Assembly (NCBI GenBank): GCA_014802045.1
Contig: JAAVDA010000012.1
Location: forward strand, 85,049 to 118,713
Origin: Bacteroides sp.
GTDB lineage: Bacteria > Bacteroidota > Bacteroidia > Bacteroidales > Muribaculaceae
Direction of reading: 5' to 3'
Length of the DNA: 33,665 bases
Shown here: positions 1-13,511 of the stretch, piece by piece
How positions within the stretch are numbered: position 1 is the first letter of the stretch
Layout of the letters: each line of letters opens with the position of its first letter
The notes under the pieces: generated by a model
What the model was told of the DNA's origin: nothing
Database searches by the model: none
Seen by the model: the letters and a program-made list of their open reading frames with translations, nothing else
Translations under genes and position numbers: made by a program

Positions 1-28
1 CTCTATGTCGGTAAGGCCGGGAAGAAAT

Positions 29-101
29 GCGGAAGTAGCTCAGTTGATAGAGCATCAGCCTTCCAAGCTGAGGGTCGCGAGTTTGAGCCTCGTCTTCCGC
101 T
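29..101 (+). tRNA. tRNA-Gly (anticodon TCC)
   Basis: A full cloverleaf can be folded. The acceptor stem GCGGAAG (29-35) pairs with CTTCCGC (94-100), with T101 as discriminator. The anticodon stem TCAGC/GCTGA (55-59/67-71) encloses a seven-base loop with anticodon TCC at 62-64. No CCA is encoded after the discriminator. It precedes tRNA-Thr and tuf, the same tRNA-tuf arrangement known from the E. coli tufB operon. Confidence 0.96.
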
Positions 102-113
102 CAAAGACATAAT

Positions 114-188
<75 letters not shown>

Positions 189-283
189 TTTTCATACAGA
201 CAGCCACGAATGTGCCCTGACACTTTCGCGGCGCTGTAGCTAAAAGCGCAACAAACTTAAAACAAAAGAATAAAACAGCAGTT

Positions 284-1468
284 ATGGCTAAAGAAAAATT
301 CGAAAGAACCAAACCGCACGTGAATATCGGTACTATCGGTCACGTGGACCACGGTAAGACTACTCTTACCGCTGCCATCACAACCGTGCTTGCGAAGGCC
401 GGTCTGTCTGAGGTGAAGTCGTTCGATCAGATTGACAATGCTCCCGAGGAAAAAGAGCGTGGTATCACTATCAACACCGCTCACGTGGAGTATGAGACCG
501 CTAACCGTCACTATGCACACGTTGACTGCCCGGGACACGCTGACTATGTGAAGAACATGGTTACCGGTGCTGCTCAGATGGACGGTGCAATCATCGTGGT
601 AGCTGCTACCGACGGTCCGATGCCCCAGACTCGCGAGCACATCCTTCTCGCCCGCCAGGTGAACGTTCCCCGTATCGTTGTGTTCCTTAACAAGTGCGAT
701 ATGGTCGACGACGAAGAGATGTTCGAACTCGTTGAAATGGAAATGCGCGACCTTCTTTCGTCTTACGAATATGACGGTGACAACACTCCTATCATCCGTG
801 GTTCTGCTCTCGGCGCTCTCAATGGCGAGCCCGAATGGGAAGCTAAGGTTATGGAGCTCATGGAAGCTGTTGACACATGGATTCCCCTGCCTCCTCGCGA
901 CGTGGACAAACCCTTCCTTATGCCTGTTGAGGACGTGTTCTCAATCACCGGCCGTGGCACTGTAGCTACCGGTCGTATCGAAACCGGTATCGTTAAGGTT
1001 GGCGATGAGGTTCAGATCATGGGTCTTGGCGCAGACATGAAGTCGGTTGTTACCGGTGTTGAAATGTTCCGCAAGCTCCTCGATCAGGGCGAAGCCGGCG
1101 ACAACGTTGGTCTGCTTCTCCGCGGTATCGATAAGAAAGATATCAAGCGTGGTATGGTAATCTGCCACCCGGGTGTTGTTAAGCCCCACAGCAAGTTCAA
1201 AGCTTCTGTTTATATCCTGAAGAAGGAAGAAGGCGGCCGTCACACTCCGTTCCACAACCACTATCGTCCTCAGTTCTACATCCGCACACTCGACGTGACC
1301 GGTGAGATCACTCTCCCCGAAGGCGTAGAGATGGTGATGCCCGGCGACCACGTTGAGATCAATGTTGAGCTCATCAACCCGGTTGCTTGCGATAAGGGTC
1401 TCCGCTTCGCTATCCGTGAGGGTGGCCGCACAGTAGGCTCTGGTCAGATCACTGAGATTCTCGACTAA
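284..1468 (+). CDS. tuf: elongation factor Tu
   Basis: The product is the translational GTPase that delivers aminoacyl-tRNA to the ribosomal A site in the cytoplasm. The 394-residue protein begins [16 protein letters not shown] and shows the P-loop GHVDHGKT near residues 19-26, the effector region with [13 protein letters not shown], the switch DCPGHADY, the NKCD guanine-specificity motif near 136-139, and the beta-barrel domains II and III ending in TEILD. Length and sequence are normal for the family. The ATG at 284 follows an A-rich leader without Shine-Dalgarno, as expected in Bacteroidetes. It sits between tRNA-Thr and tRNA-Trp and is closed by a terminator-like structure at 1492-1544. 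No oddities were seen. Confidence 0.99.
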   Translation: MAKEKFERTKPHVNIGTIGHVDHGKTTLTAAITTVLAKAGLSEVKSFDQIDNAPEEKERGITINTAHVEYETANRHYAHVDCPGHADYVKNMVTGAAQMDGAIIVVAATDGPMPQTREHILLARQVNVPRIVVFLNKCDMVDDEEMFELVEMEMRDLLSSYEYDGDNTPIIRGSALGALNGEPEWEAKVMELMEAVDTWIPLPPRDVDKPFLMPVEDVFSITGRGTVATGRIETGIVKVGDEVQIMGLGADMKSVVTGVEMFRKLLDQGEAGDNVGLLLRGIDKKDIKRGMVICHPGVVKPHSKFKASVYILKKEEGGRHTPFHNHYRPQFYIRTLDVTGEITLPEGVEMVMPGDHVEINVELINPVACDKGLRFAIREGGRTVGSGQITEILD

Positions 1469-1491
1469 TCTCCGGCTAACGGAAAAACAAT

Positions 1492-1544
1492 AAAAAGAGG
1501 AGCCGATTGCTCCTCCGGGAAATATACCGGTTCCTCTTTTTTTT
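1492..1544 (+). terminator. branched intrinsic terminator after tuf
   Basis: An outer stem AAAAGAGG (1493-1500) pairs with CCTCTTTT (1533-1540). Inside it, GGAGC/GCTCC and CCGG/CCGG can form smaller hairpins. The structure ends in a run of T residues to 1544, 24 bases after the tuf stop. It lies directly before tRNA-Trp, so it should limit read-through from tuf into the tRNA-Trp-secE unit. Confidence 0.8.
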
Positions 1545-1550
1545 ACATAC

Positions 1551-1626
1551 ACAGGACTAGCTCAGTCGGTAGAGCACCGGTCTCCAAAACCGGGTGTCGG
1601 GAGTTCGAGCCTCTCGTCCTGTGCCA
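1551..1626 (+). tRNA. tRNA-Trp (anticodon CCA)
   Basis: Acceptor strand ACAGGAC (1551-1557) pairs perfectly with GTCCTGT (1616-1622), with G1623 as discriminator and encoded CCA at 1624-1626. The anticodon stem CCGGT/ACCGG (1577-1581/1589-1593) encloses anticodon CCA at 1584-1586. It lies between tuf and secE and is probably cut out of the secE-nusG transcript, since secE begins 12 bases downstream. Confidence 0.97.
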
Positions 1627-1637
1627 AAGAAACGGAA

Positions 1638-1838
1638 ATGAAAAAACTGAAACTACTTACGGATATCGAGGAGTCTTATACCGAGCTACGATATAAGACT
1701 TCTTGGCCAACTAAAGGTCAACTGATCAAAAGCGCGATTATCGTAATGATTGCTTCCATTATTATCGCTTTGATAATCTTTTGCATGGATCAGGTGGTCG
1801 ATAACTTGATGCATTTCATTTACGGCTTAGGTAAGTAA
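1638..1838 (+). CDS. secE: protein translocase subunit SecE
   Basis: This is a 66-residue small membrane subunit of the SecYEG preprotein channel. It has an N-terminal cytoplasmic amphipathic part containing the conserved YxELRxxxWPT-type segment (YTELRYKTSWPT, about residues 14-25). A single transmembrane helix follows (about 31-49, rich in Ile/Ala) with a short tail. The short single-helix form is usual outside the Enterobacteria. It follows tRNA-Trp by 12 bases and is followed by nusG after 34 bases, the standard secE-nusG pair. Confidence 0.97.
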   Translation: MKKLKLLTDIEESYTELRYKTSWPTKGQLIKSAIIVMIASIIIALIIFCMDQVVDNLMHFIYGLGK

Positions 1839-1872
1839 TTACTTTCATCACTCATAAGGCAAGGTATCAACA

Positions 1873-2424
1873 ATGGCTGAAGGAAAGAGAGCATGGTACG
1901 TGTTGCGTGCCATATCAGGTAAAGAAGCCAAGGTCAAGGAAGTTCTGGACGCACAGATTCGTAATACTGATCTGGGCAAATACGTATTTCAGGTGTTGAT
2001 CCCGACCGAGAAAGTACTTACGATGCGCAACGGAAAGAAGGTTGTGAAAGAAAAAAACCTTTATTCCGGCTATGTGTTTATCGAAGCAAATCTCCAGGGC
2101 GAAGTGATCCATGAACTCCGTAACACGACCAATGTAATCGATTTTCTCGGCGCCAACGGTAAGGTGAAAACACCTGAACCTCTGCGTCAGAGCGAAGTGA
2201 CCCGTATGCTCGGCACTGCAGACCAGCTTCTGGATGCCACCGACGACGGTCTGGGCGATTATCTGGTTGGAGAAACGGTGAAGGTGACCTTCGGTCCTTT
2301 CAGCGGTTTTACCGGCGAAATCGAAGAGGTAGACCGCGAGAGAAAGAAGCTGAAAGTTATGGTCAAGATTTTTGGCCGCAAGACCCCCCTTGAGTTGGAA
2401 AATTCACAAGTAGAGCGCGTGTAA
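1873..2424 (+). CDS. nusG: transcription termination/antitermination protein NusG
   Basis: The 183-residue product binds RNA polymerase and the ribosome, controlling elongation, pausing and Rho-dependent termination. The N-terminal NGN domain begins with WYVLRAISGKE (about 8-18) and includes the GYVFIEA segment near residues 66-72. The C-terminal KOW domain (about 127-183) contains VKVTFGPFSGFTGEIEEVD. Length is normal. It is part of the secE-nusG-rplKAJL run, and its stop codon lies inside a small hairpin (2414-2429) that could affect rplK expression. Confidence 0.98.
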   Translation: MAEGKRAWYVLRAISGKEAKVKEVLDAQIRNTDLGKYVFQVLIPTEKVLTMRNGKKVVKEKNLYSGYVFIEANLQGEVIHELRNTTNVIDFLGANGKVKTPEPLRQSEVTRMLGTADQLLDATDDGLGDYLVGETVKVTFGPFSGFTGEIEEVDRERKKLKVMVKIFGRKTPLELENSQVERV

Positions 2425-2459
2425 GCGCTGATGGATGTTATGCGCCGGTTACGAGGCGC
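2414..2459 (+). promoter_or_regulatory. two hairpins at the nusG-rplK junction, possible leader control element
   Basis: AGCGC (2414-2418) and GCGCT (2425-2429) form a hairpin spanning the nusG stop codon. GCGCC (2442-2446) and GGCGC (2455-2459) form a second one. The 91-base gap to rplK (ATG 2516) is the longest inside the secE-rplA run. L1 is known to repress rplKA through a leader RNA structure in other bacteria. Whether this is such a site is inference. Confidence 0.35.
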
Positions 2460-2515
2460 GTCATTGTCAGAGCTTATGGGCAAAATTACACCAATATCTA
2501 AAATTTCAGATTAAA

Positions 2516-2959
2516 ATGGCTAAAGAAATTGCTGGACAGATCAAATTGCAGATTAAGGGTGGAGCCGCAAATCCTTCACCGCCAGTAGGACCCGCTCTGG
2601 GTTCTAAGGGCATCAACATCATGGAGTTTTGCAAGCAATTCAATGCCCGTACCCAGGACAAGGCCGGCAAGGTTCTTCCCGTAGTTATCACCTACTATTC
2701 GGACAAGAGCTTTGACTTCGTTGTCAAGACCCCCCCGGTAGCGATCCAGCTGCTTGAGGCTACCAAGCTGAAGAGCGGATCTGCACAGCCCAACCGTAAG
2801 AAAGTGGGCGAAATCACCTGGGACCAGGTAAAGGCGATTGCTGAAGACAAAATGCCTGATTTGAACTGCTTCACTGTTGAGTCGGCAATGCGCATGGTTG
2901 CAGGAACTGCCAGAAGTATGGGTATCACCGTCAAAGGGGCTTTTCCTGAAAATAACTGA
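2516..2959 (+). CDS. rplK: 50S ribosomal protein L11
   Basis: The 147-residue uL11 forms the GTPase-associated centre with 23S rRNA and the L10-L7/L12 stalk. I start it at ATG 2516 ([20 protein letters not shown]), because L11 proteins begin at this point. An upstream in-frame start at 2435 would add 27 residues unlike L11. The proline-rich N-terminal [20 protein letters not shown] and the C-terminal rRNA-binding domain ending MGITVKG are present. No Shine-Dalgarno is seen. rplA begins 17 bases after the stop, as in most bacteria. Confidence 0.98.
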   Translation: MAKEIAGQIKLQIKGGAANPSPPVGPALGSKGINIMEFCKQFNARTQDKAGKVLPVVITYYSDKSFDFVVKTPPVAIQLLEATKLKSGSAQPNRKKVGEITWDQVKAIAEDKMPDLNCFTVESAMRMVAGTARSMGITVKGAFPENN

Positions 2960-2976
2960 TAAACTTCAATTGAACA

Positions 2977-3672
2977 ATGAGTAAACTTACCAAAAATCAA
3001 AAGTTGGCTTTAGAGAAGATTGAAGCTGGGAAGGCATATTCTCTCGCTGAGGCAGCAAACCTGGTGAAGGATGTGAACTATGCGAAATTTGACGCTTCAC
3101 TCGACATCGACGTCCGTCTGGGCGTTGACCCCCGAAAGGCCAACCAGATGGTGCGCGGCGTTGTGACGCTGCCCCACGGTACAGGCAAGCAGGTGAGAGT
3201 GCTTGTGCTCTGCAATCCGGACGCTGAGGCTGCTGCCAAGGCTGCCGGTGCCGACTATGTGGGTCTGGACGAATATATCGAAAAGATCAAAGGTGGTTGG
3301 ACTGATGTAGACGTAATCATTACACAGCCTGCCATCATGGGTAAAATCGGTGCTCTGGGTCGTGTGCTCGGTCCTCGTGGTCTGATGCCTAACCCCAAGA
3401 GCGGCACTGTGACCAACGATGTTGCCAAGGCAGTAGAGGAGGTCAAGAAGGGCAAAATCGATTTCAAGGTTGACAAGAACGGTATCGTTCATTCTTCAAT
3501 CGGCAAGGTGAGCTTCACTCCCGAGCAGATGCAGGAAAACGCCCGCGAATTTGTCAATACTCTTATCAAGCTCAAGCCCGCAGCAGCCAAAGGCACCTAT
3601 ATCAAGAGCATTTATCTTTCGAGCACGATGAGTCCCGGCATCAAGGTTGACTCCAAGACCATCGACGACTAA
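2977..3672 (+). CDS. rplA: 50S ribosomal protein L1
   Basis: The 231-residue uL1 binds 23S rRNA at the mobile L1 stalk near the E site and commonly represses its own operon. Conserved stretches are [20 protein letters not shown] near residues 32-51, PHGTGK near 66-71, and the highly conserved [19 protein letters not shown] near 128-146. Length is normal. It is separated from rplK by 17 bases and from rplJ by 21 bases, consistent with one transcript. No strong leader hairpin was seen before rplJ. Confidence 0.98.
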   Translation: MSKLTKNQKLALEKIEAGKAYSLAEAANLVKDVNYAKFDASLDIDVRLGVDPRKANQMVRGVVTLPHGTGKQVRVLVLCNPDAEAAAKAAGADYVGLDEYIEKIKGGWTDVDVIITQPAIMGKIGALGRVLGPRGLMPNPKSGTVTNDVAKAVEEVKKGKIDFKVDKNGIVHSSIGKVSFTPEQMQENAREFVNTLIKLKPAAAKGTYIKSIYLSSTMSPGIKVDSKTIDD

Positions 3673-3693
3673 CCTCATTAATCAGCACGACAA

Positions 3694-4218
3694 ATGAAAA
3701 AGGAAGATAAAAGCGTTATAATAGGGCAGATTGCCGAGACTCTCAAGGAGTATCCCAACTTCTACCTTGTAGAAACCGCCGGTCTTAACGCCGCGAAGAC
3801 AAGCGAGCTTCGTCGCGCATGCTTCAAGGCTGATGTCAAGCTGGTGGTAGTGAAGAACACCCTGCTTCACAAAGCTCTCGAACAGCTTGAGGGCGACTAT
3901 TCGGAGCTCTATGGAGCTCTTGAGGGTCCCACCTCTCTGATGTGCACACAGGTGGCTAACGCTCCTGCTAAGCTCATCAAGGATTTTGTGAAGAAGGACG
4001 ACACCCTTCCGCGCCTTAAGGCCGCTTATGTGGAGGAGACCGTATATGTCGGTGCAGATCAGCTCGACACTCTTGCTACTATCAAGAGCAAGAACGAACT
4101 TATCGCCGATGTTATCGCTCTGCTTCAGTCGCCTGCCAAGAATGTTGTCAGCGCTCTGACTTCCGGCGGCACCAAGCTCCACGGCATCCTTGAGACGCTC
4201 TCAAAAAAAGAAGACTAA
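3694..4218 (+). CDS. rplJ: 50S ribosomal protein L10
   Basis: The 174-residue uL10 anchors the L7/L12 dimers to the ribosome through its C-terminal helix. The N-terminal rRNA-binding domain begins MKKEDKSVIIGQIAETLKEY. The segment VKLVVVKNTLLHKAL (about 46-60) matches the family. The C-terminal helix (about 135-174), with VIALLQSPAKNVVSAL, is the usual L7/L12-binding region. It precedes rplL by 37 bases. Confidence 0.97.
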   Translation: MKKEDKSVIIGQIAETLKEYPNFYLVETAGLNAAKTSELRRACFKADVKLVVVKNTLLHKALEQLEGDYSELYGALEGPTSLMCTQVANAPAKLIKDFVKKDDTLPRLKAAYVEETVYVGADQLDTLATIKSKNELIADVIALLQSPAKNVVSALTSGGTKLHGILETLSKKED

Positions 4219-4255
4219 ACTAATCGAAAAATAAACAAACAAAACTCATAAAAAA

Positions 4256-4630
4256 ATGGCAGATTTAAAAGCATTTGCAGAACAACTTGTTAACCTGTCC
4301 GTAAAGGAAGTAAACGAACTCGCCCAGATCCTCAAGGAGGAGTATGGCATTGAGCCCGCTGCTGCCGCAGTGGCAGTTGCCGCAGGTCCCGCCGCCGGTG
4401 CACCCGCCGTAGAGGAGAAGACCTCTTTTGACGTGGTTCTGAAATCAGCCGGTGCAAGCAAGCTCAACGTCGTTAAGGTCGTTAAGGCTCAGACCGGTCT
4501 TGGCCTGAAGGAAGCTAAGGAACTGGTTGACGGTGCTCCCTCCGTTGTGAAGGAAGGTCTTCCCAAGGCTGACGCTGAGGGTCTGAAGAAAGAACTCGAG
4601 GAAGCCGGCGCTGAAGTCGAACTTAAATAA
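4256..4630 (+). CDS. rplL: 50S ribosomal protein L7/L12
   Basis: The 124-residue bL12 forms the flexible ribosomal stalk that recruits translation factors. It has an N-terminal dimerisation domain (1-33), an Ala/Pro/Val-rich hinge (about 34-52) and a C-terminal factor-binding domain beginning [13 protein letters not shown] and including [18 protein letters not shown]. The ATG follows a pure A-run leader without Shine-Dalgarno. A strong terminator-like hairpin begins 22 bases after the stop, separating the ribosomal genes from rpoB. Confidence 0.98.
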   Translation: MADLKAFAEQLVNLSVKEVNELAQILKEEYGIEPAAAAVAVAAGPAAGAPAVEEKTSFDVVLKSAGASKLNVVKVVKAQTGLGLKEAKELVDGAPSVVKEGLPKADAEGLKKELEEAGAEVELK

Positions 4631-4633
4631 TAG

Positions 4634-4690
4634 AACCTGACATCAGGTTATGGGTTAAGTATCGCCTTCGGGCGAATACTTAACCTTTTT
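4634..4690 (+). terminator. intrinsic terminator or attenuator between rplL and rpoB
   Basis: GGTTAAGTAT (4653-4662) pairs with ATACTTAACC (4676-4685). Inside it, CGCC/GGCG closes a TTCG tetraloop (4667-4670), and A4675 is bulged. Five T residues follow at 4686-4690. A smaller hairpin, AACCTG/CAGGTT (4634-4639/4644-4649), lies just before it. E. coli has a partial terminator at the same place that lowers rpoBC output relative to rplL. A similar role here is inference. Confidence 0.85.
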
Positions 4691-4766
4691 GTATTCAACG
4701 CTACCGTAAGAAAATCTGCGGAGTGCAGTTAAATAAAGTTTGGGTTTCTTTAACGTTTAATAATAG

Positions 4767-7700
4767 ATGTCTGTACAAACCGATAAACCGCGTGTGAATT
4801 TCGCGTCGGTCAAGAATCCGCTTCCTTATCCCGACTTTCTGGAGGTGCAGCTGAAGTCGTTTCAAGACTTCCTGCAGCTTGACACCCCTCCTGAGAAGAG
4901 GAACAACGAAGGTCTCTACAAAGTGTTTGCCGAGAATTTCCCTATTGCCGACACCCGCAATAATTTCGTGCTGGAGTTTCTCGACTATTATATCGACCCG
5001 CCCCGCTACACTATCGAGGAGTGTCTGGAGCGCGGTCTGACCTACAGTGTGCCTCTGAAGGCGAAGTTAAAACTCTACTGCACCGATCCCGATCATGAGG
5101 ATTTCGACACTGTGGTGCAGGATGTGTATCTGGGTCCGATTCCGTATATGACCGCGCAGGGCACTTTTGTGATCAACGGGGCCGAACGTGTGGTTGTGTC
5201 GCAGCTTCACCGTTCGCCGGGTGTGTTCTTCGGACAGAACACTCATGCCAACGGCACCAAGCTCTATTCAGCGCGTATCATCCCCTTCCGCGGTTCTTGG
5301 ATTGAGTTTGCCACCGACATCAACAATGTGATGTATGCCTACATCGACCGCAAGAAGAAGCTGCCTGTCACCACGCTGCTCCGTGCGATCGGTCTGGAGA
5401 GCGATAAAGATATCATCGAGCTCTTCGGTCTGGCAGAAGAGGTGAAGGTCAACAAGACCAACCTCAAGAAAGCTGTGGGTCGCAAGCTTGCTGCCCGTAT
5501 GCTTAAGACATGGGTTGAAGATTTCGTGGACGAGGACACCGGCGAGGTTGTGTCGATTGAGCGCAACGATGTGCTTATCGACCGTGAGACCGTGCTGACC
5601 GAAGACCACATCGACACTATTCTGGAGAGCGGAGTGCAGACCATCTTCCTCCACAAAGAGGATGTGAACGCCGGAGAGTATGCCATCATTCTCAACACTC
5701 TTCAGAAAGACCCCACCAACACTGAAAAGGAGGCTATCCAGTATATATACCGTCAGCTCCGCAACGCCGACGCTCCCGACGATATGAGCGCCCGCGAGGT
5801 AATCACCAACCTCTTCTTCTCTGAGAAGCGCTATGATCTCGGCGAGGTAGGTCGCTACCGTATCAACAAGAAGCTGGGTCTGACCACTTCGATGGATGTG
5901 CGTGTCCTCACCAAGGAAGACATCACAGCCATCATCAAATATCTTATCGAACTTATCAACTCGAAGACCGATGTAGACGATATCGACCACCTGAGCAACC
6001 GTCGTGTGCGCACAGTGGGCGAGCAGCTCTACAATCAGTTTGGTGTTGGTCTGGCGCGCATGTCGCGCACCATCCGCGAGCGCATGAATGTGCGCGACAA
6101 CGAGGTGTTCACTCCCATCGACCTTATCAACGCCAAGACAATCTCTTCGGTAATCAATACATTCTTCGGCACCAACGCGCTTTCGCAGTTCATGGACCAG
6201 ACCAACCCTCTGGCCGAGATGACCCACAAGCGCCGTATGTCGGCCCTCGGCCCCGGCGGTCTGTCGCGTGAGCGTGCAGGCTTCGAGGTGCGCGACGTGC
6301 ACTACACTCACTACGGCCGTCTCTGCCCGATCGAGACCCCTGAAGGCCCGAACATCGGTCTGATTTCAAGCCTCTGCGTGTATGCGAAGATTAATGACCT
6401 CGGCTTTATCGAGACACCCTACCGTCAGGTCACCGATTCGAAGGTAAATCTCAACAACAACGAAGTGATCTATCTTACTGCCGAAGTAGAGGAGGGTAAG
6501 GTGATTGCTCAGGGCAACGCTCCTCTCAACGAGGACGGCTCTTTTGTGCGCGACCGTGTGAAAGCACGTCTCGACGCCGACTTCCCCATCGTGCCCCCGC
6601 AGGAAGTGGAGCTGATGGACGTGTCGCCCACACAGATTGCTTCGATAGCCGCATCGCTCATTCCCTTCCTGGAGCACGATGACGCCAACCGTGCGCTCAT
6701 GGGCTCCAACATGATGCGTCAGGCTGTGCCCCTGCTGCGCAGCGAGAGCCCCATCGTAGGCACAGGCCTCGAAGGTCAGCTCATCCGCGACTCGCGCACC
6801 CAGATCACAGCCGAAGGTGACGGCACAATTGAATTTGTAGACGCCAATGTGATCCGTATCCGCTACGACCGCACCGAAGACGAGGAATTCGTATCGTTTG
6901 AAGACGCGGTGAAGGAATATCACATACCTAAATTCCGTAAAACCAACCAGAGCACCACAATCGACCTCCGTCCTATCTGTGAGAAAGGTCAGCGTGTGAG
7001 CGCCGGTATGATTCTCACCGAAGGTTATTCCACCGAAGCCGGAGAGCTGGCTCTCGGACGCAACCTGAAAGTAGCTTTCATGCCCTGGAAGGGATATAAC
7101 TATGAGGACGCTATCGTGCTCAATGAGCGAGTGGTGCGCGAGGATATCCTCACATCTGTCCATGTGGACGAATACACCCTTGAGGTGCGCGAGACCAAGC
7201 GCGGTGTTGAGGAGCTCACATCCGACATCCCCAATGTGAGCGAAGAAGCCACCAAAGACCTCGACGAGAGAGGTATCATCCGTGTGGGTGCCCATGTGGC
7301 TCCCGGCGACATCATGATTGGTAAGATTACTCCTAAGGGTGAGAGCGATCCCACTCCTGAAGAGAAACTGCTCCGCGCCATCTTCGGCGACAAGGCCGGC
7401 GACGTGAAGGATGCCTCGCTCAAGGCCACTCCCTCGCTCAAGGGCGTGGTGATCGGCACCAACCTCTTCTCGCGTGCCGCAAAGAAAAAGAAATCAAAGA
7501 GCGCCAATGCCCTGCTTCCGAAACTCGACGAAGAGTATGAGGAAAAGCTCTCTGCCCTCAAGCAGCTCCTCGTGAGAAAGCTCATGAAGCTCACAGACGG
7601 CAAGAAGTCGCAGGGTGTGAAAGATTTCCTCGGCTCTGAAATCATAGCTAAAGACGACAGGTTTACCGCAGGCAAACTTGCCGACATTGACTACGACACA

Positions 7701-8579
7701 ATCAATCTGAGCAAGTGGACCGGAGATGACCACACCGATAATCTGATCCGCGCCACTATTGTCAACTATCTCCGCAAGTCAAAGGAAATAGATGCCGAAC
7801 TCCGTCGCAAGAAGTTCGATATCTCCATCGGCGACGAGCTTCCCTCGGGCATCATGCAGATGGCCAAGGTCTACGTGGCCAAGAAGCGTAAGATAAGCGT
7901 GGGCGACAAGATGGCCGGACGTCACGGCAACAAGGGTATCGTATCGCGTATCGTGCGTCAGGAGGATATGCCCTTCCTCGCCGACGGTACTCCGGTGGAT
8001 ATCGTGCTCAACCCTCTGGGTGTGCCTTCGCGAATGAACCTCGGCCAGATTTTCGAGACCGTGCTCGGATGGGCCGGACGCGAACTCGGTGAGAAATTCG
8101 CCACTCCGATTTTCGACGGTGCCACCCTCGACGACCTCAACGCTTGGACCGACAAGGCCGGTCTGCCCCGATATGGCAAAACCTATCTCTATGACGGCGG
8201 CACAGGCGAGCGCTTTGACCAGCCGGCCACAGTGGGCGTGATCTACATGCTTAAGCTGGGCCACATGGTTGAAGACAAGATGCACGCCCGTAGCATCGGC
8301 CCCTACTCTCTGATCACCCAGCAGCCTCTCGGCGGTAAGGCCCAGTTTGGTGGCCAGCGCTTCGGAGAGATGGAGGTGTGGGCGCTCGAAGCATTCGGCG
8401 CCGCCCATATCCTGCAGGAGATTCTGACTGTGAAGAGCGACGATGTGACCGGCCGTTCGAAGGCCTACGAGGCAATTGTCAAGGGCGATCCCATGCCGCC
8501 GGCCGGCATCCCCGAGAGCCTCAATGTGCTGCTCCACGAGCTGCGCGGTCTGGGTCTGAGCATCAACCTCGAACAGTGA
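4767..8579 (+). CDS. rpoB: DNA-directed RNA polymerase subunit beta
   Basis: The 1270-residue product is the beta subunit of RNA polymerase. With beta' it forms the active-site cleft and the rifampicin pocket. The rifampicin region ([19 protein letters not shown]) keeps D477, H487 and S492, which correspond to E. coli D516, H526 and S531, so no classic resistance change is visible. Other conserved segments are [17 protein letters not shown], the [12 protein letters not shown] loop near residue 1050, and the C-terminal switch/clamp region. Length fits Bacteroidetes beta. It lies 76 bases after the terminator hairpin and 56 bases before rpoC. Confidence 0.99.
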   Translation: MSVQTDKPRVNFASVKNPLPYPDFLEVQLKSFQDFLQLDTPPEKRNNEGLYKVFAENFPIADTRNNFVLEFLDYYIDPPRYTIEECLERGLTYSVPLKAKLKLYCTDPDHEDFDTVVQDVYLGPIPYMTAQGTFVINGAERVVVSQLHRSPGVFFGQNTHANGTKLYSARIIPFRGSWIEFATDINNVMYAYIDRKKKLPVTTLLRAIGLESDKDIIELFGLAEEVKVNKTNLKKAVGRKLAARMLKTWVEDFVDEDTGEVVSIERNDVLIDRETVLTEDHIDTILESGVQTIFLHKEDVNAGEYAIILNTLQKDPTNTEKEAIQYIYRQLRNADAPDDMSAREVITNLFFSEKRYDLGEVGRYRINKKLGLTTSMDVRVLTKEDITAIIKYLIELINSKTDVDDIDHLSNRRVRTVGEQLYNQFGVGLARMSRTIRERMNVRDNEVFTPIDLINAKTISSVINTFFGTNALSQFMDQTNPLAEMTHKRRMSALGPGGLSRERAGFEVRDVHYTHYGRLCPIETPEGPNIGLISSLCVYAKINDLGFIETPYRQVTDSKVNLNNNEVIYLTAEVEEGKVIAQGNAPLNEDGSFVRDRVKARLDADFPIVPPQEVELMDVSPTQIASIAASLIPFLEHDDANRALMGSNMMRQAVPLLRSESPIVGTGLEGQLIRDSRTQITAEGDGTIEFVDANVIRIRYDRTEDEEFVSFEDAVKEYHIPKFRKTNQSTTIDLRPICEKGQRVSAGMILTEGYSTEAGELALGRNLKVAFMPWKGYNYEDAIVLNERVVREDILTSVHVDEYTLEVRETKRGVEELTSDIPNVSEEATKDLDERGIIRVGAHVAPGDIMIGKITPKGESDPTPEEKLLRAIFGDKAGDVKDASLKATPSLKGVVIGTNLFSRAAKKKKSKSANALLPKLDEEYEEKLSALKQLLVRKLMKLTDGKKSQGVKDFLGSEIIAKDDRFTAGKLADIDYDTINLSKWTGDDHTDNLIRATIVNYLRKSKEIDAELRRKKFDISIGDELPSGIMQMAKVYVAKKRKISVGDKMAGRHGNKGIVSRIVRQEDMPFLADGTPVDIVLNPLGVPSRMNLGQIFETVLGWAGRELGEKFATPIFDGATLDDLNAWTDKAGLPRYGKTYLYDGGTGERFDQPATVGVIYMLKLGHMVEDKMHARSIGPYSLITQQPLGGKAQFGGQRFGEMEVWALEAFGAAHILQEILTVKSDDVTGRSKAYEAIVKGDPMPPAGIPESLNVLLHELRGLGLSINLEQ

Positions 8580-8635
8580 GACGCCGCTCAGTCGTGAAAT
8601 CTATAGAAAAACCGATTACTCTCAAACTCTGAATA

Positions 8636-12958
<4,323 letters not shown>

Positions 12959-12986
12959 CCCTCCTCTTCCGCCAACCATAACACCT

Positions 12987-13030
12987 CAGAGGGGCAGCAC
13001 GTGCTTACGGACTGCCCCTCTGGCTGTTTT
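12987..13030 (+). terminator. intrinsic terminator after rpoC
   Basis: An 11-bp perfect stem CAGAGGGGCAG (12987-12997) / CTGCCCCTCTG (13012-13022) is followed by GC and TTTT (13027-13030), 28 bases after the rpoC stop. It closes the rpoBC transcript and separates it from the AT-rich genes beyond. Confidence 0.9.
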
Positions 13031-13113
13031 ATCCACGGGAAGGGTAGGAACAACGGGTATTTATAATATAATCATGCATAAAATGGAATAGGGCTATTTA
13101 ATTTTTTTTAAGA

Positions 13114-13144
13114 TTGTGTAATCGGATAAAATTCTTACTTTTAC
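13114..13144 (+). promoter_or_regulatory. Bacteroidetes-type promoter for the NVEALA gene
   Basis: A -7-like element TACTTTTAC (13136-13144) differs from TAnnTTTG by one base. A TTG (13114-13116) lies 19 bases upstream, the usual spacing to the -33 TTTG element. Transcription would start near 13150, about 10 bases before ATG 13160. The region around it is strongly AT-rich. Confidence 0.55.
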
Positions 13145-13159
13145 ATAAAAAGTAACACT

Positions 13160-13450
13160 ATGATTAAAATTCGTAAAAATCTTGTGGGAATCTCTTGTAT
13201 AGGAATATTAGGGATTTTTGCAATGGCTCATAAAGAGTTTCAGAAGTCGGAATTGTCAGACCTGCAATTGCAGAATATAGAGGCATTGACAAATGAAGAA
13301 GATGAAAAAGGAAAGGGCTTCAGAAATATGCACTTTCCTGTTTTCGATATATATGGCAATGCAACTGGTCGATGCACTGCAACATGCTATGAATATTCTG
13401 CGTCCAATTCCGGTTGTCACAAGCACGGTTCAAAAGAGTGTTGCTCTTAA
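13160..13450 (+). CDS. NVEALA-type small secreted peptide with Cys-rich tail
   Basis: The 96-residue product has a basic N-terminus (MIKIRK), a hydrophobic stretch (about 8-23, ending AMA) that looks like a signal peptide, and the segment LSDLQLQNIEALTN (about 32-45). That segment matches the NVEALA family motif with Ile for Val. The tail from residue 70 has five cysteines within about 25 residues (CTATCYE..., SGCHKHG..., ECC), suggesting disulfides or metal binding. The family is known as small Bacteroides proteins of uncertain function. In this phylum they are often next to six-bladed propeller lipoproteins, as here (from memory). Base composition is much AT-richer than the neighbours, suggesting transfer. 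The exact role (signal, toxin, modified peptide) is unknown. Confidence 0.8.
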   Translation: MIKIRKNLVGISCIGILGIFAMAHKEFQKSELSDLQLQNIEALTNEEDEKGKGFRNMHFPVFDIYGNATGRCTATCYEYSASNSGCHKHGSKECCS

Positions 13451-13511
13451 AGAGAAGTATCGATTATACTTATGATTGGAGTATGGAGTATTTGAGAAAT
13501 TGAAGAACCAT

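Noticed and set aside
1-28. Possible 3' end of an upstream tRNA (TGTCGGT around 7-13)
   Set aside because: Gene order elsewhere would predict a tRNA-Tyr here, but only a few bases are visible and no stem can be tested.
941-1552. Long antisense reading frame across tuf
   Set aside because: It is the shadow of a highly conserved gene; its protein resembles nothing and it overlaps the terminator.
2435-2515. N-terminal extension of L11 from an upstream ATG
   Set aside because: L11 begins at [10 protein letters not shown] (2516); the extra residues would come from the leader hairpin region.
5268-7295. Long antisense frames inside rpoB (347 and 309 residues)
   Set aside because: Codon-bias shadows of a GC-rich conserved gene; no start region or family likeness.
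13476-13511. TTG start for the propeller lipoprotein
   Set aside because: It would bury the lipoprotein signal behind 12 extra residues; ATG 13512 gives a normal one.
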